Notes under the pieces: generated by a model
Databases searched by the model: none
Told to the model about the DNA's origin: nothing
Seen by the model: only the letters and a program-made list of their open reading frames with translations
Part shown: in pieces, positions 1-12,530 of the stretch
How the letters are laid out: the number at the start of each line of letters is the position of its first letter
Position numbering within the stretch: position 1 is the stretch's first letter
NCBI GenBank assembly: GCA_012295275.1
Contig: CM022670.1
Location: 22,060,921-22,124,920, forward strand
From: Chrysomallon squamiferum
Lineage: Eukaryota; Mollusca; Gastropoda; Neomphalida; Peltospiridae
Direction of reading: 5' to 3'
Length of the DNA: 64,000 nt
Made by a program: the position numbers and the translations under genes

Positions 1-300
1 GTCTCTCTTACACTTACCTCTACACTCTTCTTATCTGTCTCTCTTACACTTATCTCTACACTCTTCTTATCTGTCTCTCTTATACTTATCTCTACACTCT
101 TCTTATCTGTCTCTTACTCTTATCACTGTCTCTCTTCTTATCTGTCTCTCTTACTCTTATCACTGTCTCTCTTCTTATCTGTCTCTCTTACACTTATCAC
201 TACACTCTTCTTATCTGTCTCTTACTCTTATCACTGTCACTCTTCTTATCTGTCTCTTACTCTTATCTCTGTCTCTTATCTGTCTCTTTATCTGTGTTAT
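1..300. repeat. Pyrimidine-rich tandem repeat
   Basis: Imperfect tandem array built from CTCTTACACTTATC, CACTCTTCTTATCTGTCT and shortened variants, almost free of G on this strand. Units vary in length (roughly 25 to 40 bases), so it is a decaying minisatellite. No coding signal. Confidence 0.85.
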
Positions 301-480
301 ATTTATATGCTTATGTATTTATATGTATGTATATGTAGATGTATATAGATATATATCTGTATATATGTATGTATGTATGTGTGTGTTTACTTATATATAT
401 ATATACATACAGATATATGTATATCTATGTTATGGTTATTTATGATTTGAATGTGTGTATGTGTGTTATTCTTTGTATTT
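300..480. repeat. (TATG/TATA)n microsatellite stretch
   Basis: Runs of TATGTATG, TATATA and TGTGTG follow the pyrimidine array. The short open frame here consists of repeat-derived Tyr/Ile/Met/Val codons and is not a gene. Confidence 0.7.
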
Positions 481-990
481 CATTAACAATGATAGATAAA
501 CTACCATATACAAAATACTAACACCAAAATACTTGCAACCATTTTGTTTTCATACTAACAGAGAGAAAATGTTTCTTTGTAATTTGTTGAAAACTATTTA
601 TATATTTGAGTGTGCCCAAGTTATATTTGTAGAAAGTAATATTGTTTGCTGCATGATTTTTAATAATGTGATGCTTTTGATGGCATCTTTTTCAACATGC
701 TTAGACTTTTATACTAATGTTGGTTTTTGGGGATTTTTTGTAATCAACAAAGTGACAAGAAATGGATAGTCAAAATTCAGCTGATATGTAATGTTTGGAG
801 GGAAAGTTAATTTAAACAGAGAGCTTCACTTTAAATAACAAGTATGGCAAAGTTTAGTTCTGCAGGGTGATTGTGCATATACAAAGAGCTAGAGAAGAAA
901 CCAGTGTATTTATACTTCTTTTGTTTTTTTTTTTTTGTTATAGGAAAATTAAATTCCTGTTATCTAGAGAATTCATGGTAATTAAATATA
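481..990. other. Non-coding AT-rich sequence, nothing recognised
   Basis: No splice-bounded coding segment, RNA gene or repeat is evident. A 78-codon open frame at 533-769 has no recognisable domain and no exon-like composition. It presumably lies in an intron of the FREM2-like gene or upstream of its visible exons. Confidence 0.5.
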
Positions 991-1330
991 GCAGTGTTTG
1001 TTATTTATTTTTTTTAATTTAATTTAATTTTTTTTTTTTTCATTATTGTTTGCTTATTTATTTATTTAATTTAATTTAATTTATTTATTTTTAATTTTAA
1101 TTTTAATTTTAATTTTTTTTTTTTTTTTTTTTTGTATTTTAATTTTAATTTTAATTTTAATTTTATTTAATTTTGTTTTTTATTATGTGTGTATTTTATT
1201 TTGTTATATTTTATTTTATTATAATGTTGTTGTTTTAATATTTAATAAAAAATTGTTAAAAAAATAAATAAACAAACAGAATTTTTGTTTTAATTAAAAT
1301 AAAAACAGAACTTTTTTTGTCAGTGGAAAA
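991..1330. repeat. T/A low-complexity block
   Basis: Long runs of T with TTTAATTTAA and TTTTAATTTTAA tandem motifs, then AATAAATAAACAAACA. It is simple-sequence DNA without coding potential. Confidence 0.8.
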
Positions 1331-1344
1331 TGAACTATAAAATA

Positions 1345-1656
1345 AAAAATAAACAACAGAACTGTTTTGTGTTTAATGTAAAATAAACAGCAGAACTGTT
1401 TAGTGTTTAATGTAAACTAAACAACAGAACTGTTTTTTTATTTAATATAAAATAAACAACAGAACTGTTTTGTGTTTAATGTAAAATGAACAATAGAACT
1501 GTTTTGTGTTTAATGTAAAATAAACAACAGAACTGTTTTGTGTTTAATGTAAAATAAACAACAGAACTGTTTAGTGTTTAATGTAAAATAAACAACAGAA
1601 CTGTTTTGTGTTTAATGTAAAATAAACAACAGAACTGTTTTGTGTTTAATGTAAAT
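1345..1656. repeat. 34-35 bp minisatellite (about nine units)
   Basis: Head-to-tail units of the form AACAACAGAACTGTTTTGTG followed by TTTAATGTAAAATA, nearly identical through most of the array, with the first unit more diverged. Each unit contains the short dyad AACAG-AA-CTGTT. The low divergence suggests recent expansion. Confidence 0.88.
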
Positions 1657-2705
1657 GTTTTGGGCTGGTTTTTCCAGTTTATCCTCAGCTTGCAGCAGAT
1701 CCTTATGTTAACTCATCTAAATGTCTTCTTTATTCTAGTCAGTGTTTTCATGTATATTTTAATACAATACTTTTTTTTTTTGTAACCTTTTTTAAAAATT
1801 ATTATTATATATCAAGCCCATCAGGAGGTAAATAAAATACTATTATGATATTTAATTTTCCCATTTATAAGATTTATAATATATATATAATCATTTTGCA
1901 AATTAGCTCTCATAGTCTCAACAACAGCAAGATTCCAGACTTGTATCATTACTATCTAAAACAACTGACTAAATTTTTTTTTAACAAATAATGTTTGATT
2001 TTTAGAAAATATTTTTTATTCAAAATCAAAATTCAGGTGGTGTAATTATACAGTTTAAAAGAATTTTGCATTACGTTGTTGTGCTAGACTTTTAGAAGAT
2101 ATTTAACTGATAACTGATTTTGTTATTTGTAATTTCCCACATTCTGGTGATGGTCCACCACAGAAGTTTACTGGTTGTGTTACTGGGCTAAGGTGCTAAT
2201 CACAACCCCATTTTTTAAACTGATTTTATTTCATTACAATAATGTTTTATTCTGTTCTAGCCAGATAATGCTCTGATTGAGATTTTAATAATGAAAAATA
2301 ATTGATAATCAAAGGTGTGGATTAATTCATATCTTTGAAATGTAGATCAGTTTAAAATATAAATGAGATGTTTGTTTCGTTTCAGAGTTTTAAATACAAA
2401 AATATCAAAATAATCTAGTTCTGTTTATCTGTTTTCTAGATGTTCAGTCACTGTCTAAGAAAAAGATATATTGTCAAATGTTGATAATATTATAGGAGAA
2501 AACAATTCAAACTATAATTTGTTGTCTCATCTTATTATTTTAATTTGTTGATTCATTTTTAATTGTTTCTTTTTAATATAACACTAACTATAACAAATGA
2601 GATTACTAATAATTAATATTTAAATGTAACTGTATATCCCTGTTTGTATATTTAATAATTTATTATTTTTGTCTTTATCAAAAAAATGTTTGAAATTACT
2701 TTCAG
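1657..2705. other. Intronic AT-rich sequence before the first visible FREM2-like exon
   Basis: No coding exon was found. The 3' end is a pyrimidine tract running into the acceptor ACTTTCAG at 2698-2705. At 1811-1830 the string AAGCCCATCAGG followed by AATAAA also appears in reverse near 9885-9905, suggesting the end of a dispersed repeat. Confidence 0.55.
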
Positions 2706-5700
2706 TTCCCATGATGCAGTTCAAAAAAGAAGAGTATGAAGTGTTGGAAAACGATGTGACAGTGAAGGCTGTTGTAATGAGGTCGGGAGATGTCACTGAC
2801 ATTTCGACAGTGCGCTGCTACACCAGACAGGACAGTGCCAAAGTGTCAGAGGACTACGTCGAACGACCAAACACCAACGACTCAGCCATCACCTTCCTGC
2901 CAGGTGAGAAACTCAAAGTGATAATCTCTACTGATACTGTGAAGTTTTTATCAGAAAAAAGCATAAATTTCACAGATATTCATAGTTTTATGTTTAAATA
3001 TGGCAACGTGAGTGAACTGTAAAAAAAAAAAAAATGTATACATACAACTTATTATTTTATTTGTTTTGAGGGACCTGTAGACATTAATTACAATGTTGGG
3101 CTATAGAATAATGTTGTTACAAAACAATTTTACCCCTTTACAGCCAGAGTGAGTTATGATGTGGTATAGGTTTGACAGATAACTTATTTTCAGCTGTCAG
3201 TGCTAAAATAAACCTCAGCAAGTTAGTCCACTCACTATGCAATGACATGACTACTGAAAAATGGCAGCACTCAGATATTTTTATCTGTATTTTATTTGTT
3301 GTTATATTTCATTATTAATTAAAATTAAATACCAAAATCCAAATTAAACATAAATTAGAAGTTTATAGAATAAATTTCTTCATATCACCAAAGATATGCT
3401 TTAAGTAAAAATTGTTTATATGTTTTTTCAGTCAGAATTTGTTGTGTAATGTTTTATTCACAAAATGGTTATTTCGATGAACAAACAGTATTGCAAAGCT
3501 AGGATAAGATGATTGATGTATGAAAATAATAAAACTTGATGTTTGCAGGTGAACATGAGCAGTTCTGTGAAGTCAAACTTGCCAATGACAGTATTTTTGA
3601 AGATGAAGAAAGTTTCCGTTTAGTGCTGGGAAACCCAATCAGTCCTTCGATTGGTTTTGCCATGATAGGCACCAGAAATGTGACAAAAATCATAATACAT
3701 GACGATGGAGACAGTAAGTTGGTTTTTATCTGTATACAAATACATTACTTTAACATCATGTTAAACATTCTGTTTTTAAATTTTTCATCTCAGTTTTAAT
3801 TATTTATCAAGTTTAGTTGTTATTAGTCTTTCACACAGTCTGTTACAGAATAACTGAAGAAATTAAAAAAATGTGTACAAAAAGAAGTTAACATTATCTA
3901 CTGTGTTTGCAGAGCCACTGATAACATTTGAAAAGAAGAAGTACGTGATTAAAGAGCCAATGTTCAAAGAAGAGACGATGATTCTGAAGATTCCGGTTAT
4001 CAGGAGAGGTGACATTTCAGAGAAAACAACTGTGACAGTGAACACACGAGATGGTTCAGCTTACGCTGGCAAAGACTACAATGGTATTTTTAAAGGTATG
4101 AGTGTTTTTGTAACAGTAAACTGATTTAGTTATATGTAATTATACATTCTCTTTGGAAACTGATTTTGTAACAAACTTACATTACTGCTAAAAGACATAT
4201 TAACTATCATTTAACATAACATTTCTATCTAATTATTGTTTTGCATTTTCAGTAATTTTATTTGCAGCAAACTAAGAACTGCTTTAAATTATATTTTGAT
4301 TTTAATTTTTTTAAACATAATATCAAATTACACTTAATTTCCTATATTATTTTTACAATTATTATTTATTTATAAAACCATATTTCATGAATTATTATTT
4401 ATAAGTTATTTGTTTTTAAAGAATAAAACCATATTGTCTGACAGTACTTGGTATAATGAATCCACTTTAGCAGTTAAATATGTAGGTAAATGTAAATTCA
4501 AACCTATTTTATTATAATAATAATTAAAAATAAAATATTTTTTTTACAGAAATTACCTTTGAGAAGAATGAGTCTAGGAAAGAAGTCAGCATTGAGATTT
4601 TACATGATGGTCTGAAGGAAATGAGAGAAGTTTTCACTGTTCATCTCAAATCTAAACTGGGAGATGTTAAAATCAAGGTGATCATGTTTGTTAATTACTA
4701 TAATTCTTTGTTAAACATTCAAATGTGAAAAATATAGCTATAATTGTGCTGACACTCTTATTACTTTTTGCATAATAATAATGTGGGTGTAATTTACTGA
4801 TGGAAGGATGGATTGATCATGTATGTATGTATGTATGTATGTATGAATGTATGTATTTCTAAGTCTAAAATGTTTCTTGTCTTTGTGAAACTATATTATA
4901 CATGTACTGTTGTTTATTTGTTAACAATATGATGTGATGTTTCATGTGGATAATCCAGTGAATATGAGTAGAGAGATTGTTTTGACTGTCAGGTAATACA
5001 GCACCCAGCTGACCCAAATAACAACTTAGTCAAAAAGCATGAACAGACACATCTTCTCCTTTTCCCATAACATAAATAAAACATGAATTTATTATACAAA
5101 CCATTAATAATAACAGTTTTTATATTCATTTTGTTACTTGATGCTCTGTTTTTCTAATTTTTGAATATATTTTTTCTTTCAGATCTCAAAGGCGCTGATT
5201 TACATTGAGGAGAGAGTCAAAGTGGCTGACGTCACGTTTCCGTCCCCTCCCATCGTCCTGTCACTGCGTGACTACGACAACGCCGAGGAAGCCTCTGAGC
5301 ATCCTATACAAGGATACCCGGTTGTCTGTGTGACTGTACGTCAGTTATTTTAACTACACGATGGCTTCAATATTTCATCATTCCAGTGAATTATATTAAA
5401 TATAATAAAAAAATATTATCAAAAAGCAACAGTTAATAACAGATATAATAACGTATGGCAAAATAAAAAAATAATAATATCTGTAAATATTGAACGTGGA
5501 ATCTGGTTTATAAATCTCACAGCCAGAAAGATGCTGAAAATGTATACATGTTTATTAATTATGTGACTGTTTCTACCATTACTGTTAATTGTTTTTTTTT
5601 TTTCTGCTGTAGCCATGCAACCCGAAACACCCAGATTTCTCCAAGACAGGAGAGTTGTGTGTGGCTCAGGGAATCAACGACACGAAGACTCTGTTCAGGT

Positions 5701-8700
5701 GGAGGGTCTCTGCTCCTACAGGACCCGACGGTGTCACTAGTGATCTGCAGGATGTCGCATCCAACACGTTCTTTGCATCCACCAAAGAAATCACACTTGA
5801 CAGCATATACTTTTCTAGCGGTACGACCATTTTGTATTTTGCCTTGTTCGTTTTATCCTGATTATGAAAATATGAAATCTTTATTATTATTATTATTATT
5901 ATTTTCATTTTTGGATATAAATAATTCAGTTAGTATGATTATACAGTATTTTTACTTTTTCATTTTATTTTAATTATTAAAATACATATCTTTATTATTA
6001 TTATTTTTATTTTTATCTGTACACATAAATAAAACAAAGTATTAATAGCATTTTGATGCATTGTTGTATTTTATTCTATTAACATTTGCTGTTCTACAGA
6101 GTTTCTTTTATTATTAAAAAAAATTATTAAAATAATGTTTATTACCAGTTTTACTAATAATTTAATAAAAACAAGGTAACATTTATTTATCATATCATTT
6201 CAGTTATTTCCTCACATTGTCAATGTATTTGATTGGTATTAAATGATAACATACAAATGTTTGTATCAAAAGAGTTTGTGAATAAAATGATATATTAATT
6301 TGTGAACTGTTTAAAACAGGCAGCAGAATCCAGTGTGGGGCCAGGGCTGTCAACTTGGAGGGGGACCCTGGGCTGGAACTGCTCAGTAAAGTTGTGTCGG
6401 TGGATCCTTACGCAGGAATCTGTGAGCCAAGAGTCATGAATTCAGTTGGAGCAGAACCATTTGCAGCAAAAGTCAGATACACAGGTAAATCCTGACCTAG
6501 TACTCTGTGTTTTATTATTTTAACTTTCTGTTTATTAAAATTCATAGAATTTTTATTTTATAAAGTCAGATACATAGCTTGAATTGTCTGTATATACCAC
6601 TTAACTCAATACTCATTGTTTTATTATTTTAAATTTCTGTTTATTAATGAACTTTGTAGAATTTTTATTTTATTTTAAATATTACATTACCATACAGTTA
6701 TTTATAGGTCCTACAATTAATAATGTACTTAACATTTATAGTTTTTATTTATTTTTGTGATTCATTGTAATTTGTTTTATTTTGTTAAGATACTATGTTA
6801 TTTTACTATACTACTTCTATCACAAACTGGGAATTTTTCTGATTTAAGAGTTATTATGTTATTTATGTCTACTACTTTGTCTTATTTGGTCAAGTTTTGA
6901 ATTTTATTGTGTTTATATTTTCATTTAGGACCAGATGATCCTGATCATCCAAACAAAGTCAGGTTTTCAGTAACAATTCCACACAGAGATGGCATGCTTC
7001 CCATAGTGTCCACCCGACAGCTGTCTAACTTCGAACTGACGCTAAGTAAAGACGGGACCCGACTGGGCACGCACAGGTGTTCCAACCTCCTCGACTACAA
7101 CGAACACGACACAGAGTTTGGTTTCATCACCAACACAACGAAAAACCCAAACATCATCGGAGAAACGGAACCGTATCAGTACAGCACAGACCTGAGAACC
7201 AAACCTACTCTGAGATTCTACAAGTAAGCAGACATCTTCAGACAAACTTTATGAACCTGGAATTTAAGAAATACTAAGATTTTTTGATGAGTCTTGTGAT
7301 GTCAGATGTGTTTAACCTGCAAAGTTTATACTCCTCAAATAGTACAATTTTAGAAATTGGTTTTATTTCATTCATGGTTTTTTATTGAAATATCTAAATA
7401 CACTAGTTCATATCAAGATATAAGATGAATTAATTTTACATAATATTTTGCCTCATTATTTCTTATAAACTCCATAATTAATAAACGTTCTTCTTATAAA
7501 CAAAATTCTTAGTAACAGGCTGATTTTTCATCAAAATATAACTTAATGTTTTCCAGAATTAGTTATATTTAAGATCTATGTAGAAGTTTACATCTTGGGT
7601 TATTTTTATGTTTCTGAAATGTAAAATTATTAACAATAAAAATTTATATATTACTTTTATCTGACTGATTTGAACAAAAGTTAAACAAAAGTAAAATAAA
7701 CTGGTTTCAGAAATCTCAATCTGGATGCCTGTCTGTGGGAGTTTGTCAGTTACTTTGACATGTCTGAGCTGACCACTGAGTGTGGGGGGAGAATTAGTAC
7801 AGACGGACAGGTACATTCACCTTTTTGTGTCGTTAACTTTTTGTAACAAATTTTTACTTTCATTACAGATAAAAGTTTTCTTAACTGTACATTATATTTT
7901 TTATTATAAAATTTAATTAATTAATTTTGATAATGAAAATTATAAAACAACACATTCTTTACCAGACTGAAGATGTACATTACACTTAAAACAGATTTAC
8001 TTTAAAGAAGAAAATACCAGAATAATAAAACAGAAGAAAATGATAGTTAAAATGATAGTTAATACAGGTTTGGACGAGGTGAGATTAAAACATAAACATG
8101 ATAAACTGGATTAGCCATGAGAACAGTACATGTGTGAATTGTGGTTTGTGTTTGTTTTGTGCAGGTGCTGGATTTGAAACAGTCGTACGTGTCCATGCAA
8201 GTTCCTATCTACGTCTCCTACGTGTTTCACTCACCAGCAGCCACTGGAGGCTGGATGCACTACGACATGAACTCTCAGCTGCAGCTCACCTTTGTCTACG
8301 ACACAGCAATTTTGTGGCAGAAAGGAATCAGCTCTCCTGAAGGGGAGTCTGGTTTACAAGGTACATGTAACTGTTTTTTTGTGTGTTTTTTTAATGTGTG
8401 TTTTTTGTTTTGTATTCTTGATCAAATTAATTGTCAGGTGTTTATACATCAAAAAGAAATGTTTACAGCTGCTTTGTGTGTGTGGGTGAACTTTATGAAT
8501 TATATCTGAGATAGTAAAATGTTAACTTTATCACGGTTATCTTATCTCACATAATGTTTAATCATAATTTATGTTTATCCTCTTCATTTTCAAACCTACA
8601 GTTTTTCTTTTCTTATAATGTAATTTTGAACCATTTTGAAATTAGCTTATACTATTTTATTTAATATAGCCTATGTATTGAATAAAATTAGACTGATAGA

Positions 8701-10558
8701 AGAGTATTATATAATATATTGGTTTGACCTAAGTATTTAATTTAAAAAATTTAACTAGTAGAATTGTTTAATATTCCAGATAGTTGTTCAACCTAAGTAT
8801 TTAATAAAATAACATTTAACTAGTGGAACTGTATATTATTCAGGATATTTCACTGACCTATGTCTGTAATAAAATCATTTTAACTACAAGGACAATTTAT
8901 ACAGGATACTTATGTAGCAGTATCAGATTTTTTTACTTTTCCATAACACAGGAAGTAGAACGTAACAGCTACGGGTGGGTTCAGACAATTTATTCGATGT
9001 CACACAAAAAATGAAGACAAGGAAAAACACCCTACGAGAACAATAAAACAACAATAAATATCACATCATAGAGTACATATAGTATCAAGTTATAGAATAA
9101 TTTACGTATATATATAACATTTATATCACAATTTAAGCAAATGTATATCTATAATACTATTCATCTCGATCATAAAATTAATGTAAATTGAATTATCTTG
9201 CTTTAAATCCTGAGTATTTAATGCCAAACTATAAAAGCATTTGATAACATAAAGCAAATACATGTAATAAATACACTTGATTAACATGACAAATACAACT
9301 AGTCATATACCACAGTTATACATGACAAACTGATATTTGACAAACATAATACATAAAAACTCATACCAGGTAGATGACACCTGGGTGTAAGAAACTGGAT
9401 TCTCCAGTACACTGTACAAGAACAGGACAATCTACAAATCAAATACAAGACATATAAAAGAAACTACCGATAATTACACAATTAACACATCACATATCGC
9501 CAACCACGATTCACCAAAACATGTACACACACACATAAAAATTACACATACAAAATACATATACACAATTGACATTTCATTCGGATTGTATGTTTTCTTT
9601 AAGCCAGCTATCTTAAACAAATGTTTATTCAATGTAATTTAATCCATATATCCAATATAAATAATAATTACTTTATATATTCATAAAGAAATTAAACAAG
9701 TACTTTCTAATGGTGTTAAATAACAATGCATGTATACAAAACATTAAATAAAACAAAATACAGACTAACCTTTCAGATAACATCTACTTTCAAATCATAA
9801 ATTCAGTTCCACCTTTAAAATGAAATCTGGCCTGACAGTATAATCTTAGCAGGAGAAATAAACCTGAACACTTGAGCCAAGTTGTTTATTCCCTGATGGG
9901 CTTGGGAGAAGAGTTTGGGAACAATAGTTAACACGCAAGGCAAGTAACGTGTGTTAATACAGTGTAAGCTGAATGAATAGGGATAAAATAAAACTTTATT
10001 TACACACTAAGCTGACAGGAGGCAAGCAGTACATAAAACCTTACATTAATGAAAAGCCTAACTAAAACAAATACCACATACTTCTACACTTATTTGACCT
10101 AAGTCTGTAATAAAATCATTTTTATTATTCAGGATATTTGTACCCCACAAGTCTGAGAATCCGAGATGATGACAGACTGTCAGTGACATTCAGATCAGAA
10201 GCAAGATTCCGGGGACAGTTTGTCCTCACACACCCAGGTAACATTAGAAACCAGTTTTATTTACTTTTACATAATTAGTTTCATTTTAAACAGTCACTGT
10301 AATCTGAACAAGTGAACTGCCCTAAATCAGAAGTGATAAACTGAATCAGAGTCAGTTATTACAGTTTAAACTGTTTCTAAATTGACTGGATTAGACAAGT
10401 AATATTCCAAAGAATATTGCTCCTGTTGTTTAATAACAAATTAATGAGAAAATGTCAGACTGAGCAGTCTTGTAAGTTTGTTATTTTGTTTACACACTTG
10501 ATTTTCTGTTTTAAAAATAATTAGAATAATACTGATTCACAGCAGAAATACTTTTGTT

Positions 10559-10603
<45 letters not shown>

Positions 10604-12499
10604 CAATTAAAAACACATCTTTGATAATCTAATCAACATTTATACCCCAGGTACAAGTATGACATCCATGGTTACCTCCCCTGATCATCCAGGCTTGACT
10701 TTCACTCTGAGTCTCATTAGAACTGAGCCAACGTTTGAACAGCCCGAACAACAGTGGGAATTTGTGTCAGACTATGCTGTAAGTATGCACTGTCTTAAAT
10801 ACCAGTTTATCATCACAGTTTTAAAATAACAAAAATATATATTTAATTTCATTAATCAGTAAGGCAGCTAAATCCAAACTGTTTAAGTTGTTACAACATG
10901 GTTATATAATTTAATTTGAACAAAACCTTATTTTAAATCTGCACAATAGAAATTCCAGGATGTTTGATTGACCAGCACCAGTAAACAAAGATAGAAAATA
11001 GATATTTCTATAGATTTCAGATATCAGCATATATTGGAGCAAAGTATTTCAAAATGTCAATAATTGTGTTATTAATGTACTGGTTTGAAAATGGATATTT
11101 GAGAACATTAGGTCAAATTGCCAAATAAACAAGTTATTAATATACTGATAATCAAAACAGATATTTCCACAGCATTCATGTATGGGTATATACTGGAGGA
11201 AGAATGCATTGTCTATAAACCAATACTCATGATAAATATTTCCACACTATTATTTTTGAGTATATACATTGGAACAAGATATGAAATTGTCAACAAATTT
11301 GTTATAGCTTACTGGTAATCAAAATAAATCGATCCATACCCTTCATGTATGAATAAATTCTGGAGAAAAAGATATAAGGTGTCAATAAACAGATATTTCC
11401 ATAACATCCATGTATATATTGGATGACAACATCTCAAATTGTCAATAAGTAAATTATTAACATATATGATGATTAAAATAAATGGAATGGAATGGAAAAA
11501 AATTAACGTGCTAATCCATACCCTTTATGTATGACAGGTCAGCATGCTGTCCGTAGAACAAATAAATAATTCCATACCCTTTATGTATATGCTGTAGAAC
11601 AAGACATAAAATAAGTTATTAACAATCTGGTATTTAAACTGATATTTCCATACATTTCATGTATTTATTGGTTAACAATTGTTAATGAATTAAAATCTTT
11701 TCAGGTTCGTGACTATTCTGGAATGTACAAGATAAAACTGATTCCCTGTACAACATCACTGGACCAGGAATATTCCCTGCCGGTTACCTGCAACCCTCGT
11801 AATCCCCTGAATTTTGATCTGCCTATCAGATTTCAACAGGTCAGCGACCCAGTTCCCACTGAATTCAGTCTGAACACAAACTTCCACCTGATGAGAAAAC
11901 GACAGCTCTGGCTCAGTGATGGCTCCATGGGCTTTTCAGACGAAACTGATACAGCCTTCACTCCATGTAAACATTCAGTATTTGTATTCAAAATACTAGA
12001 AAATAATCCCTTGTCTTGTAATACTAGTACATGTTTATCTTCGAATACAAAAAGATAATGTTTAGTTTAAAATATTAGAAAAATATATAACATACTGGTA
12101 AATACTATTTATGTTAAAATACTAGAAAATAATTAAAATACTGGTAAATACTAATTTTTAAATAACAGAAAATAATAATTTTAAAATATCACCAGATATT
12201 TAAAATGTTGTTAAAATAACTATTTAAAATTCCAGAAAATAATATTTATTTTAAAATATAACTAGACGTTTAAAATGTTGGTAAAATATACAATTTAAAA
12301 TTCCAGAAAATAATATTTATTTTCAAATATTAATTATGCGATTTTTAAAATACTGGTAAATACTTACTTTAAAATATCAGAAAATATTGTTTTTATTTAA
12401 ATAGTAGTAAACAATATTTTTTGAGACACAAGAAAATAAAATTTATTTTAAAATATTAGAAAATAATTAAAATACTAGTAAATATTTATTTCAAAATAC

Positions 12500-12530
<31 letters not shown>

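Noticed and set aside
339-769. Two short plus-strand open frames in the first kilobase
   Set aside because: One is microsatellite-derived; the other has no domain, splice support or exon-like composition.
1345-1656. Hormone-response-element-like AGAAC/TGTT half sites in the minisatellite
   Set aside because: Spacing and half-site sequence do not match the steroid receptor consensus; they are parts of the repeat unit.
8098-8509. Alternative overlapping frames around the exon at 8165-8360
   Set aside because: Only one frame continues the FREM2-like protein with correct phase on both sides.
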